A stretch of DNA of 55,456 bases from Afipia sp. Lineage in GTDB: Bacteria; Pseudomonadota; Alphaproteobacteria; Rhizobiales; Xanthobacteraceae. The position numbers and the translations under genes are program-made. The notes under the pieces are model-generated. The model worked only from the letters and a program-made list of their open reading frames with translations, searched no databases and was not told where the DNA came from. The stretch lies in contig JAUSAX010000074.1 of the NCBI GenBank assembly GCA_030652315.1, positions 1-55,456 on the forward strand, written 5' to 3'. Shown here piece by piece: positions 21,372-32,316 of the stretch (its first letter is position 1; the number at the start of each line of letters is the position of its first letter).

Positions 21372-22271
21372 TCAGGGCGCGAGCCGGTAATTCAGTCCGA
21401 GGCGCACAATGTTTTCGGTAAAGCGCGTGTGCGTCACCGCTGGCCCGGTGATGGGCGTATAGTAAGCGCTGCCGCCGTTCCCCACCAAGGCGAATGGCGT
21501 GATCGTATCGACCGAGCCCAAGTCTACGTAGAGATATTCCACTTTCCAGGTCCAATTCGGAGAAAAGGATGGAAGGGCGCCCTGCAATCCTGCACCCAGC
21601 GTAAATCCGATATTGGTTTTCGATTGATTTGCCGACGCGGAGCCGGGCGCAAACCCATTTCCCCTCGAAACTGAAACTGCGGCGTTTGTGGCGGTCGAGA
21701 CGTTTACCTGTCCGTAGGCAAGGCCGCCTGTGCCAAACACGAGAAGATTGTCGCGGACCAAATAGCCAACGCGTCCGCGCACGGTCCCGAACCAATCGAT
21801 CGAACTTTCCAGCGCTGTGGAAATCGAGCCGTTGACCAAAGTGGGGGTGATCGGGGAGACAGAACATGGTCCCGAAGGCAGTATGACGTTGTTGCAGACT
21901 GAGCCGTTAAGGGGGCTGACGAGGAGAGTGTTGGCAGTCTGTCGTCCGAACTGTAGATCGGTCTCCGCGCCAATAATCCACTTTTGATGTGAGAAGTTGT
22001 AACCGGCCTGAATGCCCCCAAGCACGCCATCGAGCGCAGTCTTTTCGCTCGCGCTGGCAACGGTAAAGGTGTTTGGCACGTAGATAGTAGGCGCTCCCGA
22101 AAAGCTGGAAGCTGCGCCTGACTGTGAACTGCGAGCTTCGCCCCATCCATATCCGAGATTGCCGCCGACGTAGAAGCCCGACCAATTCACGGGCGCTGTT
22201 TGCGCCGAGGCTTGCGATGTTGCTGCGGTCAGGAAAGCAATTCCAAAAGCCAGTGCGACTGTCGCTTTCAT
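21372..22271 (-). CDS. Outer membrane beta-barrel protein, Omp25/31-like
   Basis: Probable small outer membrane porin or adhesin-like protein of the family found in many copies in Bradyrhizobiaceae and Brucella (Omp25/Omp31 type). The 299-residue product has a signal peptide ending near SQASAQ (residue 24), then NWSGFYVGGNLGYGWG, the family's first strand, repeated glycine and aromatic strands such as LGGIQAGYNF and IIGAETDLQFG, and a terminal strand RLGLNYRLAP. GC content, counted by hand on sampled lines, is about 55%, clearly below its neighbours. Substrate is unknown. It sits between lexA and moeA, with 241 bp upstream without a visible gene. Confidence 0.85.
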   Translation of the reverse strand: MKATVALAFGIAFLTAATSQASAQTAPVNWSGFYVGGNLGYGWGEARSSQSGAASSFSGAPTIYVPNTFTVASASEKTALDGVLGGIQAGYNFSHQKWIIGAETDLQFGRQTANTLLVSPLNGSVCNNVILPSGPCSVSPITPTLVNGSISTALESSIDWFGTVRGRVGYLVRDNLLVFGTGGLAYGQVNVSTATNAAVSVSRGNGFAPGSASANQSKTNIGFTLGAGLQGALPSFSPNWTWKVEYLYVDLGSVDTITPFALVGNGGSAYYTPITGPAVTHTRFTENIVRLGLNYRLAP

Positions 22272-22512
22272 GGGAAAAGTTCATCCAAATAAATTCATCT
22301 AAAATATGCGTCAGAGGCTACTCCGCGTGCCGTGCCTTGACTGTGCCCCAAGCGCAACATTGGACAAAATATCGGAGCGCGATTCTGCCCAAGAATGCCG
22401 CAAGCTGGTTTGTCGTCTTACCGTCAGCAAGTGCCGTCGATGCAGTCTGGTTGTCAGCCTCTACAACGCGCCGCCACGACCAGTTGGATCATCCGGTTCG
22501 CGCCTGCACGAG

Positions 22513-23721
22513 TCAGCCCGGCAGCCGCAGGATCGTGCAGGGCGAGCCGGCGGGGGCGGCCGGCGCATGGGGAGTGCGAACGATCAGAGCATCCGCCGCC
22601 GCCAGATTGGCCACCAATGAGCTGTCCTGCGCGCCCACCGAGGTTGCGACAGGGACACCGTTGCCGCCGGCCGTGAGCCGCGCCCGCAAATAATCCTGCC
22701 GCCTGTCGTTGGCGGGCAGTTCGCGCCCGAGTACGGCGTGCTCAAGGGGATGATCGACGCTCGTCCGCCCCGAGAGCGAACGGATCAGCGGCACCAGGAA
22801 CAGGAAGGCGCAGACGTAGGACGACACTGGATTGCCGGGCAGGCCGAGCACGCGCATCGGCCCTAACCGCCCGTTCATCATCGGCTTGCCGGGCCGGAGC
22901 GCAATCTTCCAGAAGGCCATGTCGAAGCCTTCGGATTTCAGCGCGGCCTGAACCAGATCGTGATCGCCGACCGACGCGCCGCCGGTGGTCAGCAGAACGT
23001 CCGCGCCGAGATCGCGTGCGCGCCGGATGCCGCCGGAGGTGTCTTCGAGTGTGTCGCGCGCGATGCCGAGTTCGATCACGTCGGCGCCTTCGCTGCGCGC
23101 GAGCGCCGCCAGCGCGAAGACGTTGCTGTAGACGATCTGACCGGGGCCGGGGATCGTGCCCGGCGCGACCAGTTCGTCGCCGGTGGCGAGGATTGCGACT
23201 TTGGGCCGACGATGCACCGGCAATTGCGGATGGTTCATGCTCGCTGCCAGCGCAAGGGCGCGATCATTGAGCAGCGTTCCGCGCGCCAGCAACACGTCGC
23301 CTTCGCGGAAGTCGATGCCGGCCGGGCGGATGTTTTTTCCCGCCGTGATGGCTTCGTTGACGATCACGATATCGCCGTCGCGCGTGGCATCTTCCTGAAT
23401 CACGACAGTATCCACGCCGCCGGGAACAACGCCGCCGGTGAAGATGCGCGCGGCCTGTCCCGCGCCGATGCTTTGATTGAACGGCCGCCCTGCGGCGACT
23501 TCGCCGATCACTTTCAACCGCGCGCCCGGCACCGCATCCGCCGCACGGACCGCGTATCCATCCATCGCCGACAGCGCGACGGGAGGCTGGGTGCGCAGTG
23601 CTGCGATGTCGCGGGAGAGCGTGCGATGAAACGCATCGGTGAGCGCAACGGTTTCTTCGGGAAGGGCGTTGGTGCCCTTGAGAACGGCGGCATAGGCGTC
23701 GGCGACCGGCATCAGCGCCAT
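22513..23721 (-). CDS. moeA: Molybdopterin molybdenumtransferase MoeA
   Basis: Inserts molybdate into adenylylated molybdopterin to complete the molybdenum cofactor. The 402-residue protein has the N-terminal SAMDGYAVRAAD segment, the ARIFTGGVVPGGVDTVV motif and the MPT-binding TTGGASVGDHD loop of the MogA-like domain, then the C-terminal domain IV. I chose the ATG at 23721 (MALMPVADAY), which has AAGGA upstream and lies 10 bp after moaC; the open frame continues upstream into moaC. Confidence 0.95.
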   Translation of the reverse strand: MALMPVADAYAAVLKGTNALPEETVALTDAFHRTLSRDIAALRTQPPVALSAMDGYAVRAADAVPGARLKVIGEVAAGRPFNQSIGAGQAARIFTGGVVPGGVDTVVIQEDATRDGDIVIVNEAITAGKNIRPAGIDFREGDVLLARGTLLNDRALALAASMNHPQLPVHRRPKVAILATGDELVAPGTIPGPGQIVYSNVFALAALARSEGADVIELGIARDTLEDTSGGIRRARDLGADVLLTTGGASVGDHDLVQAALKSEGFDMAFWKIALRPGKPMMNGRLGPMRVLGLPGNPVSSYVCAFLFLVPLIRSLSGRTSVDHPLEHAVLGRELPANDRRQDYLRARLTAGGNGVPVATSVGAQDSSLVANLAAADALIVRTPHAPAAPAGSPCTILRLPG

Positions 23722-23731
23722 GGTGCGATCC

Positions 23732-24241
23732 TTAATAGTCCGCGAGGTAGTGACCGGACTTTCCGCCCTTTTTCTCGACCAGACGGATGCCTTCGATCTG
23801 AATGCCACGCTCCACAGCCTTCACCATGTCGTAAATGGTGAGGCACGCGACCGACACGGCGGTCAACGCTTCCATCTCGACGCCGGTGGGGCCTTTGACT
23901 TTCACTGTGGCGCGCACGCGGCAGCCCGGCAGCTTGGTGTCGGGCGTGATGTCGAGCGTGACTTTTGAGAGCGCCAGCGGATGACAGAGCGGAATGAGAT
24001 CGGACGTCCGCTTCGCCGCCATGATGCCGGCGACGCGCGCGGTGCCGAGTACATCGCCCTTGGCGGCGTTGCCTTTGACAATGAGATCGAGCGTCTTGCG
24101 GGTCATGATGACACGGCCTTCGGCCACCGCCACGCGTTCGGTGTCCGGCTTGGCCGACACGTCGACCATGCGGGCTTCGCCCTTGGCGTCGATGTGGGTG
24201 AGGGCGGCGCTTGCTTTCTTCTTTGATTTCTCTTTGGCCAC
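23732..24241 (-). CDS. moaC: Cyclic pyranopterin monophosphate synthase MoaC
   Basis: Second half of the first step of molybdenum cofactor synthesis: forms cyclic pyranopterin monophosphate from the MoaA product. The 169-residue protein has the conserved [31 protein letters not shown] and [21 protein letters not shown] segments. The last holds the ME-ALTA active-site region. It lies 3 bp after trpC and 10 bp before moeA. Confidence 0.96.
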   Translation of the reverse strand: MAKEKSKKKASAALTHIDAKGEARMVDVSAKPDTERVAVAEGRVIMTRKTLDLIVKGNAAKGDVLGTARVAGIMAAKRTSDLIPLCHPLALSKVTLDITPDTKLPGCRVRATVKVKGPTGVEMEALTAVSVACLTIYDMVKAVERGIQIEGIRLVEKKGGKSGHYLADY

Positions 24242-24244
24242 GGC

Positions 24245-25066
24245 TCAGCGCGTCCCGGTGGCGCGTTGCGCATCGCTGCGGGCGAGCAGGGTGCGGGTTG
24301 CAGCCGTCACGTCGGCCTGACGCATCAGGCTTTCGCCGACGAGGAAGGTCGACATGCCGACCTTTGCCAGACGCGCGAGATCGTCCGGCGCGAAGATGCC
24401 GCTTTCGCCGACGCTGATGCGATCCTTTGGGATCAGCGGCGCGAGTTCTTCGCTGGTGGCGAGCGTCGTCTCGAAGGTGCGCAGGTTGCGGTTGTTCACG
24501 CCGAGCAACGGCGAGCGCAATTTTAGTGCGCGATCGAGTTCCTCGCGATTGTGAACCTCCAGCAGCACGTCCATGCCGTGCGCGAAGGCCGCGTCCTCGA
24601 TGTCCTTCGCCGCAGCGTCATCGAGCGCGGCCATGATGATCAGGATGCAGTCGGCGCCGTGCGCGCGAGCCTCTGCCACCTGATAGGTGTCGTACATGAA
24701 ATCCTTGCGCAGCACCGGCAGCGAGACCGCCGCACGCGCCGCGACCATGAATGCGAGCGAGCCCTGAAACGACGGTGTGTCGGTCAGCACCGAGAGACAC
24801 GCCGCGCCACCGGCCTCATAGGCTTTCGCCAGCGCGGGTGGATCGAAGTCAGCGCGGATCAGCCCCTTCGATGGAGAGGCCTTTTTGATCTCCGCGATCA
24901 ATGCGTAATCGCCGCGTGCGATCTTGCCGCGAATGGCGTTAACGAAACCGCGCGGCGCAGATGCGGCCTTGGCGCGCGCCTCGACTTCGGCGAGCGGAAG
25001 CGCACGCTTGGCAGCGGCGATCTCCTCGCGCTTGTAGGTTTCGATCTTTTCGAGGATGTCCGACAA
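24245..25066 (-). CDS. trpC: Indole-3-glycerol phosphate synthase
   Basis: Fourth step of tryptophan synthesis: closes the ring of carboxyphenylamino-deoxyribulose phosphate. The 273-residue TIM barrel has [12 protein letters not shown] with the catalytic Lys region, [29 protein letters not shown] and the phosphate-binding SVGESGI and FLVGESLMR motifs. I propose the TTG at 25066 because GAGGAG lies 9 bp upstream and homologues begin M-SDILEKI. An ATG at 25087, which overlaps trpD by 8 bp, is the alternative. Confidence 0.93.
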   Translation of the reverse strand: MSDILEKIETYKREEIAAAKRALPLAEVEARAKAASAPRGFVNAIRGKIARGDYALIAEIKKASPSKGLIRADFDPPALAKAYEAGGAACLSVLTDTPSFQGSLAFMVAARAAVSLPVLRKDFMYDTYQVAEARAHGADCILIIMAALDDAAAKDIEDAAFAHGMDVLLEVHNREELDRALKLRSPLLGVNNRNLRTFETTLATSEELAPLIPKDRISVGESGIFAPDDLARLAKVGMSTFLVGESLMRQADVTAATRTLLARSDAQRATGTR

Positions 25067-25079
25067 GGGTAATCGCTCC

Positions 25080-26093
25080 TCAAGCATTGGAGACAGCGAC
25101 AAGGCGCTTGAGCCTGTCCGCCGCCGCGCCAGTGTCCAGCGCCTTGGTGCCGAGCGCAACGCCTTCCTTCAAATCCTTCGCCTTGCCGGCAACCACGAGG
25201 GCTGCAGCGGCATTCAGTAGCGCGACGTTGCGGTAGGCGTTCTGCTTGCCCTCGAGCACATCGCGCAGCGCTTTCGCGTTGGCCTCAGCGTCGCCGCCCT
25301 TCAGTTCGGCGCTGGTGGAGCGCGGCAATCCGCCATCCTCGGGCGTGACTTCGAACGTGCGAATGTTGCCGTTTTCCAGCGCCGCGACGAAGGTCGGGCC
25401 GGTGAGGGTGATCTCGTCGAGCCCATCGGAGCCGTGCACGACCCAAGCGGATTCCGCGCCGAGGTTCTTCAGCACCTGCGCCAGCGGCTGCACCCAATGC
25501 TTCGAGAACACGCCGACCATCTGCCGCTTGACGCCGGCGGGATTGGACAGCGGTCCGAGCAGGTTGAAGATGGTGCGGGTGGCGAGTTCGACGCGGGTGG
25601 GGCCGACATTCTTCATCGCCGGATGATGCGTTGGAGCGAACATGAAGCCGATGCCGGCTTCCGCGATGCAGCGGCCCACGGCATCCGGCGTGATGTTGAT
25701 GTTGACGCCGAGCGCGGCCAGTGCGTCGGCCGCGCCCGATTTCGATGACAGCGCGCGGTTGCCGTGCTTGGCGACCGGGACGCCTGCGCCCGCGAGAACG
25801 AACGAGGCACAGGTCGAGACATTGACGGAGCCCGAGCCGTCGCCGCCGGTGCCGACGATATCGACGGCGTCGGCGGGCGCCTTCACGGTCAGCATCTTGG
25901 CGCGCATCGCAGAGACCGCGCCGGTGATTTCATCGACCGTCTCGCCGCGCACGCGCAGCCCCATCAGCAGGGCACCCATCTGTGAGGGTGTCGCTTCGCC
26001 GGACATCATGCGGTCGAAGGCGGCTGCTGCCTCGTCACGCGACAGGGCAGCGCCAGTGGCGACTTTTCCGATAATGGCTTTCAGGTCGTCCAT
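25080..26093 (-). CDS. trpD: Anthranilate phosphoribosyltransferase
   Basis: Second step of tryptophan synthesis: moves phosphoribose from PRPP to anthranilate. The 337-residue protein has the PRPP-binding [15 protein letters not shown] motif, the [21 protein letters not shown] segment and the [22 protein letters not shown] region. Gene order is ppiD-trpD-trpC with no trpG or trpE between them, so anthranilate synthase must be encoded elsewhere. Confidence 0.96.
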   Translation of the reverse strand: MDDLKAIIGKVATGAALSRDEAAAAFDRMMSGEATPSQMGALLMGLRVRGETVDEITGAVSAMRAKMLTVKAPADAVDIVGTGGDGSGSVNVSTCASFVLAGAGVPVAKHGNRALSSKSGAADALAALGVNINITPDAVGRCIAEAGIGFMFAPTHHPAMKNVGPTRVELATRTIFNLLGPLSNPAGVKRQMVGVFSKHWVQPLAQVLKNLGAESAWVVHGSDGLDEITLTGPTFVAALENGNIRTFEVTPEDGGLPRSTSAELKGGDAEANAKALRDVLEGKQNAYRNVALLNAAAALVVAGKAKDLKEGVALGTKALDTGAAADRLKRLVAVSNA

Positions 26094-26164
26094 GATCTTG
26101 CTTTGCAGGTGGGGCTTCCGCTCGACGTGACTTCCACTCGATTGAGCCTAAATTTGCAGGCTCA

Positions 26165-28072
26165 TCACTGAGCCGAGGCCGCGCCGGTCGCCACGGCGAA
26201 CGCGTTCTGGTTGATGGTGACACCGACCTCGGTTTCGAGCTTGGAGATGAAGGCGCCAAGCTGCTCTTCCATTTCCGCGCGTCGCAGATTCTCGGTCAGC
26301 TTCTTCACGTCCTCGGATGCCATATCGACCGGCGGCACAACGACGTCGGTGACCTTGAACACGATCCACTCGCTCGCACCGGTGCCTTCAGTCTGGCCGA
26401 CGCCATCCTTCGGGGTGCGGAACACCGCCGTGACCAGCCGCTCGGGCACATCCTTGGCTTCGGCATCGCGCTTGAACAGCTTGGCCGTCTCAACCTTGAC
26501 GCCCGCAGCTGCCGCTTCGGCGTCGAAGGCCGCGCCCTTCTCCAGCTTGCCGACCATCTCGGTCGCCTTGGCACGCAGGCGGGTCGCGATCTGTTCGTCG
26601 CGCCAACGGGCCTCGACCTGATCCTTCACCTCGTCGAGCGTCCGGTCGCGCGACGGCGTCACGCCGAGGACATCGAACCACAACTCGCCGCCGTTGTACT
26701 GCAACGGTTCGTTCTCGACGCCAATGCTGCTGGCGAACGCGGGCGCGATGATATCGACGCCTTGCGGCAGGCCAGCCACCGGCTTGCCGTCCGGTCCGCG
26801 GCCGGAGCGATCAACGGCTTCGATCGTCGTAGCGTTGAGCCCGAGCTTCTGAGCAGCTTCGGCGATATTCGCGCCGCCGCCGCGCTCGTCCTCGATCTTG
26901 TTGTGCAGGTCCTGCACCTGCGCCCGCGCGCGCTCCAGCGCGATCTCGCGCTTGATCGTGGGAGCGACGCTCTCATAGGTCGGATTGGTGCCGGGCTCGA
27001 CCTTGGTGACTTTCAGCAAGGCCGTCGTCAGCGTCCCCTTGACCGGTTCGCTGACGGTGTCGGGCGCAAGGGCGAACGCGGCATTGGCGATTGCTGTATC
27101 GCCGATCGATGTCTTAGCCACGGTGCCGAGATCGATGTCGGCCGTGGTGAGCTTGCGCTCCTTGGCGAGATCCTCGAACGACGTTCCGGCCGCGATGCGC
27201 TCGCGCGCCGCCTTGGCCTCGTCGACATTCGGGAACGGAATCTGAAGTACCTGACGGCGTTCCGCCGTCGCATACCGCTCGCGGCGCTGCTCGAAGACCT
27301 TCTTCGCGTCGTCGTCGGACACCGTGATCCACTTGGCGAGATCATCCGGGTTCAGCGTGAGCACGGCGATCTTGCGATATTCCGGCGCGCGGAATAGCTG
27401 CTTGCGGTCCTCGAAGTAGGCAGCGAGCGTTTCGGGCGAGGGCGCGTCGATGGTCCCGGCCTGAGCGGCGGTCAGCCTGACGTAGCTGGCCGAGCGTTGC
27501 TCGTTCTGGAAGCGGACCAGGGCTTCGACCTGGGTTTTTGGCGGCTCGAGGCCGGCAACGATCGTCCCGGTCAACTGGCGGCGCGTCGCGTTTTTGCGCT
27601 GCTCGGCGATGTAGCGCTGCTCGGTGTAGCCGGCCTGACGGATCGTCTGCAGGAAGCGCTCATGCTCGAACTTGCCGTCGAGACCCTTGAAGTTCGGCTC
27701 GTTCTGAATGGCGCGCACGATGTCGGCGTCTGACTGTCCGAGGCCCATGCGGCGCGCGGTCTCATCCAGCGCGGCGTCGGAGATAACGTCCTGCAGCACC
27801 TGGCGGTCTAAACCGAAGTTGCGCGCCTGCTCCATCGTCAGCGGCCGGCCGAAGCGGCGGCCGATCTGCTGCACCCTGTCGGTGAACAGGTTTCGGAATT
27901 GCTCGGTGGTGATTTCGGTGCTGCCGACCTTGGCGAGCGACGACTGTCCGAATCCCTTGAAGATGTCGGCGATACCCCAGACACCGAAACTGATGATCAG
28001 CACGCCGAACAGGACGGACATAACCGCCTTGCCGAGCCAATTCGATGAGGCTTTGCGCATTCCTCGGAGCAT
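26165..28072 (-). CDS. ppiD: PpiD-like periplasmic peptidyl-prolyl isomerase
   Basis: Membrane-anchored periplasmic chaperone near the Sec translocon. The 635-residue protein has one N-terminal helix (VMSVLFGVLIISFGVWGI, about residues 17-34), a SurA-type N domain (EITTEQFRNLF), and a central parvulin domain (about residues 230-350, LARERKLTTADIDLG region), then a C-terminal domain. I chose the ATG at 28072 (MLRGMRKASSNWLGK); the ATG at 28060 is nearly as good, and the open frame upstream has no membrane-anchor logic. It is divergent from tpiA. Confidence 0.9.
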   Translation of the reverse strand: MLRGMRKASSNWLGKAVMSVLFGVLIISFGVWGIADIFKGFGQSSLAKVGSTEITTEQFRNLFTDRVQQIGRRFGRPLTMEQARNFGLDRQVLQDVISDAALDETARRMGLGQSDADIVRAIQNEPNFKGLDGKFEHERFLQTIRQAGYTEQRYIAEQRKNATRRQLTGTIVAGLEPPKTQVEALVRFQNEQRSASYVRLTAAQAGTIDAPSPETLAAYFEDRKQLFRAPEYRKIAVLTLNPDDLAKWITVSDDDAKKVFEQRRERYATAERRQVLQIPFPNVDEAKAARERIAAGTSFEDLAKERKLTTADIDLGTVAKTSIGDTAIANAAFALAPDTVSEPVKGTLTTALLKVTKVEPGTNPTYESVAPTIKREIALERARAQVQDLHNKIEDERGGGANIAEAAQKLGLNATTIEAVDRSGRGPDGKPVAGLPQGVDIIAPAFASSIGVENEPLQYNGGELWFDVLGVTPSRDRTLDEVKDQVEARWRDEQIATRLRAKATEMVGKLEKGAAFDAEAAAAGVKVETAKLFKRDAEAKDVPERLVTAVFRTPKDGVGQTEGTGASEWIVFKVTDVVVPPVDMASEDVKKLTENLRRAEMEEQLGAFISKLETEVGVTINQNAFAVATGAASAQ

Positions 28073-28295
28073 GGGTCCAACTTGATGTTCAGGGGATGGG
28101 GGCGGGTCGCCACGGAGGGCGTTACCGCGTTGTTTCGCCAACATATAAAGAGGTGCCGGTTCCCTAGCAACCATGCTGTCGGCGACGCTTCAGCGCGGTT
28201 AACGGGAACCGCTGTGTGGAAAGCCGGCCTCGGAACTGGCTTCTGCGGGAGCCCTCTGCTAGCGCAGATCGACCAATTACCATGCGAGATCAACG

Positions 28296-29051
28296 ATGAC
28301 CGACAAGCGACGCCCCCTGATCGCCGGGAACTGGAAGATGAACGGCCTCAAGGCCGCGGTGAACGAACTTGCCGCCATCGGGCAGGGCGCGGAGGCGGTC
28401 TGGCGCAAGGCTGATTTGCTGATCTGCCCACCGGCGACGCTGCTGTTCACGTCAGCCGCGGTGGTGATCGGATCGAAAGTAGCGATCGGCGCTCAGGACT
28501 GCCACCCGGCAGTCTCCGGTGCGCATACCGGCGATATTTCCGCCGAGATGCTGGCGGATGCAGGCGCGACGGCCATTATCGTGGGGCATTCCGAGCGCCG
28601 CACGGACCATCACGAGACCGACGCACTTGTCCGCAGCAAGGCCGAGGCGGCATGGCGTGCAGGACTTGTCGCCGTCGTCTGCGTTGGCGAGACGCAGGCC
28701 GAGCGCGACGCCGGGCAAACGCTTGAGATCGTCGGACGTCAGATCGTCGGGTCTGTCCCGGACGGCGCGACCGCCGCGAATCTGGTCGTCGCTTATGAGC
28801 CGGTCTGGGCGATCGGAACCGGACGGACCCCGACAACCAAAGATGTCGAGGAAGTCCATAAGCTTATCCGCGATCGGCTGAAGGATCGGTTCAGCGGCGA
28901 GGGTGATCTGGTCCGGATTCTCTACGGAGGCTCTGTAAAGCCCTCAAATGCCGCCGAACTGATGGCCGTTGCCAACGTCGATGGTGCTCTGGTGGGTGGC
29001 GCTAGCCTCAAAGCGGTTGATTTCCTTGCGATTGCCGCTGCGTGCCCCTAA
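28296..29051 (+). CDS. tpiA: Triosephosphate isomerase
   Basis: Interconverts dihydroxyacetone phosphate and glyceraldehyde 3-phosphate. The 251-residue protein has all catalytic residues: Asn12 and Lys14 (GNWKMNG), His98 (IVGHSERR) and Glu168 ([17 protein letters not shown]), and the phosphate-binding [10 protein letters not shown]. It starts the + strand run tpiA-secG-pyrG and shares a 223-bp divergent promoter region with ppiD. Confidence 0.97.
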   Translation: MTDKRRPLIAGNWKMNGLKAAVNELAAIGQGAEAVWRKADLLICPPATLLFTSAAVVIGSKVAIGAQDCHPAVSGAHTGDISAEMLADAGATAIIVGHSERRTDHHETDALVRSKAEAAWRAGLVAVVCVGETQAERDAGQTLEIVGRQIVGSVPDGATAANLVVAYEPVWAIGTGRTPTTKDVEEVHKLIRDRLKDRFSGEGDLVRILYGGSVKPSNAAELMAVANVDGALVGGASLKAVDFLAIAAACP

Positions 29052-29187
29052 ATGGCCTTCAGGCCAAGAGCAGTCTGTCGGGGGTGACAATCACCCCCGC
29101 AATCGTGTACAGACCGCGCAACTTCAACCCCCGCAAGCATCGACGCGACCGGCTGCCGGCGCCAGTGGCTTGTGACGGAAGGTAACG

Positions 29188-29559
29188 ATGCAGACCGTCA
29201 TTATCGTCATCCATCTCATGCTTGTTCTTGGCCTGATCGGCGTTGTGCTTTTGCAGCGCTCGGAAGGCGGCGGCCTCGGTATAGGTGGCGGGGGCGGCGG
29301 CGGCTTCATGTCCAGCCGCGGCACGACCAATCTGCTCACGCGCACCACGGCAATCCTGGCGGCATGCTTCTTCGTGACCAGCCTGTTCCTGTCGTGGCTG
29401 GCGAACTATGAGCGCAAGCCATCGTCGATCATCAACAGCACCAGCCCAGCGCCGATCTCGCAGCCGGGTGCTCCGGCGGCTCCGGCAGGTGGTTTGCTGG
29501 ATTCGCTTCCGAAGGCCCCGGCGGCGCCATCCGTTCCGCAGGCGCCGCAGTCGAAGTAG
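29188..29559 (+). CDS. secG: Preprotein translocase subunit SecG
   Basis: Small inner membrane subunit of SecYEG. The 123-residue protein has two hydrophobic segments (residues 1-22 and about 53-72), a glycine-rich link (GGGLGIGGGGGGGFMSSRG) and the conserved RTTAILAACFFVTSL segment. It ends in an Ala/Pro-rich cytoplasmic tail typical of alphaproteobacterial SecG. It lies between tpiA and pyrG as in most Rhizobiales. Confidence 0.95.
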   Translation: MQTVIIVIHLMLVLGLIGVVLLQRSEGGGLGIGGGGGGGFMSSRGTTNLLTRTTAILAACFFVTSLFLSWLANYERKPSSIINSTSPAPISQPGAPAAPAGGLLDSLPKAPAAPSVPQAPQSK

Positions 29560-29573
29560 TGCTGTTGTCGCGA

Positions 29574-29616
29574 TAAGACTTGCAGCCATGCGTAGGTTGC
29601 TTGCCTGCAAGTCTTA
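29574..29616 (+). other. Long stem-loop after secG
   Basis: TAAGACTTGCAG (29574-29585) pairs perfectly with CTGCAAGTCTTA (29605-29616) over a 19-base loop, 14 bp after the secG stop. No T tract follows. It may protect the tpiA-secG mRNA end or form a small RNA. Confidence 0.5.
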
Positions 29617-29660
29617 GAGTTGCCTTCCAAGTACCTGACTGAACACACATATCGAAGTCA

Positions 29661-29704
29661 CCCACAGCGCCACGATTTATCGGCGTGCGCGTGGGTTTAG
29701 TTTT
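29661..29704 (+). terminator. Candidate terminator or attenuator before pyrG
   Basis: CCCAC pairs with GTGGG, GCGC with GCGC and ACG with CGT, with two single-base bulges on the left arm, around the loop ATTTATCGG (29675-29683). TTTAGTTTT follows at 29696-29704. It lies 36 bp before the pyrG start, where it could end secG transcripts or attenuate pyrG. Confidence 0.45.
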
Positions 29705-29733
29705 GCGAATCACACCGGCGGAGATAAAGGTAG

Positions 29734-31371
<1,638 letters not shown>

Positions 31372-31428
31372 TCCGGGCGTATCTGGCTGCGCGGACACAG
31401 CACCGGCCAGGATGTCTCAGGATGTGTG

Positions 31429-32307
31429 ATGACTGAAGACGAACGGCGAACATCTGGAAAAGGCTCCGTGCCGGAAGCCGGTTCCGCGCGGACAAGGTCC
31501 GCTCCGACCGAAAGCAATCGGACGGACGTACCGATGCCGTGGGGCCCACCGTCACCGCAACCGCACCAATCCGCGCTACCGGATCAGCAGCCACAGCCAC
31601 AGCCACAGGCAGGTGCGCGACGCGGACGCACCTGGGGCACACTGGCGTCAATCGTCTTTGCTGGCCTCTTGTTGGCGGGTGTCCTCATTCCCGCCTATCG
31701 GGATATCGCGTCGCCGGGCGCTTGGTCCTACTGGAAAGACTTTTTTGGTTCTCCCAGCATGATGGCGTCGGCCGTTAACATGGCGGACGGGCGTAAGGCG
31801 CTCTCGATTGCGGGCAGGATCGGCCCAGCCTCCGCAAGCTGGTTTCGCGAACAGCTCGACGCCGCCAAGCTGACCGCCGGAGATGTGATCTTCCTGTCGT
31901 CGCCGGGCGGCTCACTCGACCAGGGCCTCATCATGGGCGCGGTGGTGCGATCCCGCGGACTGACGACGGTGGTGGGGAAAGCGGATTCCGAGGGCCGCCC
32001 GCAGCCCTCGCGCTGCGCCAGCGCATGCGTGTTCGTTTTTGCGGGCGGTAAGGTCCGCGAGGCCATGCCGCGTTCCATGCTCGGCGTTCACCAGTTCTCC
32101 AGCACGTCCTCGCGCGGTGACGAGTCCGCGAATGATCTCGTGGCGCGGACCCAGCAGACCACCGGGATGATCCTCGACTACATGACGCGCATGGGTGTTT
32201 CGCCGTCGATCATGCAGGCCATGACGGCGAGCAAAGACATCCGCTGGCTCACCGAGAAAGAGGCGTTTGATCTGAACCTGACAACGGCTCGTTACGCCGG
32301 AAGCTGA
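31429..32307 (+). CDS. Membrane-anchored ClpP-like protein (COG3904 type)
   Basis: Function unknown; the fold is predicted to be ClpP/crotonase-like. The 292-residue product has a Pro/Gln-rich N-terminus (residues 35-62), one membrane helix (about 70-90), then an exported domain. FLSSPGGSLDQG resembles the ClpP substrate-binding loop. CASACVFVF places Ser198 like the ClpP nucleophile and LGVHQF places His221 like the ClpP catalytic His. This suggests a periplasmic serine protease or a relative. ATG 31429 has AGGA 6 bp upstream; GTG 31426 is the alternative. It is 9 bp from the end of the convergent PAAR gene. Confidence 0.7.
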   Translation: MTEDERRTSGKGSVPEAGSARTRSAPTESNRTDVPMPWGPPSPQPHQSALPDQQPQPQPQAGARRGRTWGTLASIVFAGLLLAGVLIPAYRDIASPGAWSYWKDFFGSPSMMASAVNMADGRKALSIAGRIGPASASWFREQLDAAKLTAGDVIFLSSPGGSLDQGLIMGAVVRSRGLTTVVGKADSEGRPQPSRCASACVFVFAGGKVREAMPRSMLGVHQFSSTSSRGDESANDLVARTQQTTGMILDYMTRMGVSPSIMQAMTASKDIRWLTEKEAFDLNLTTARYAGS

Positions 32308-32316
32308 CGCACGCCG

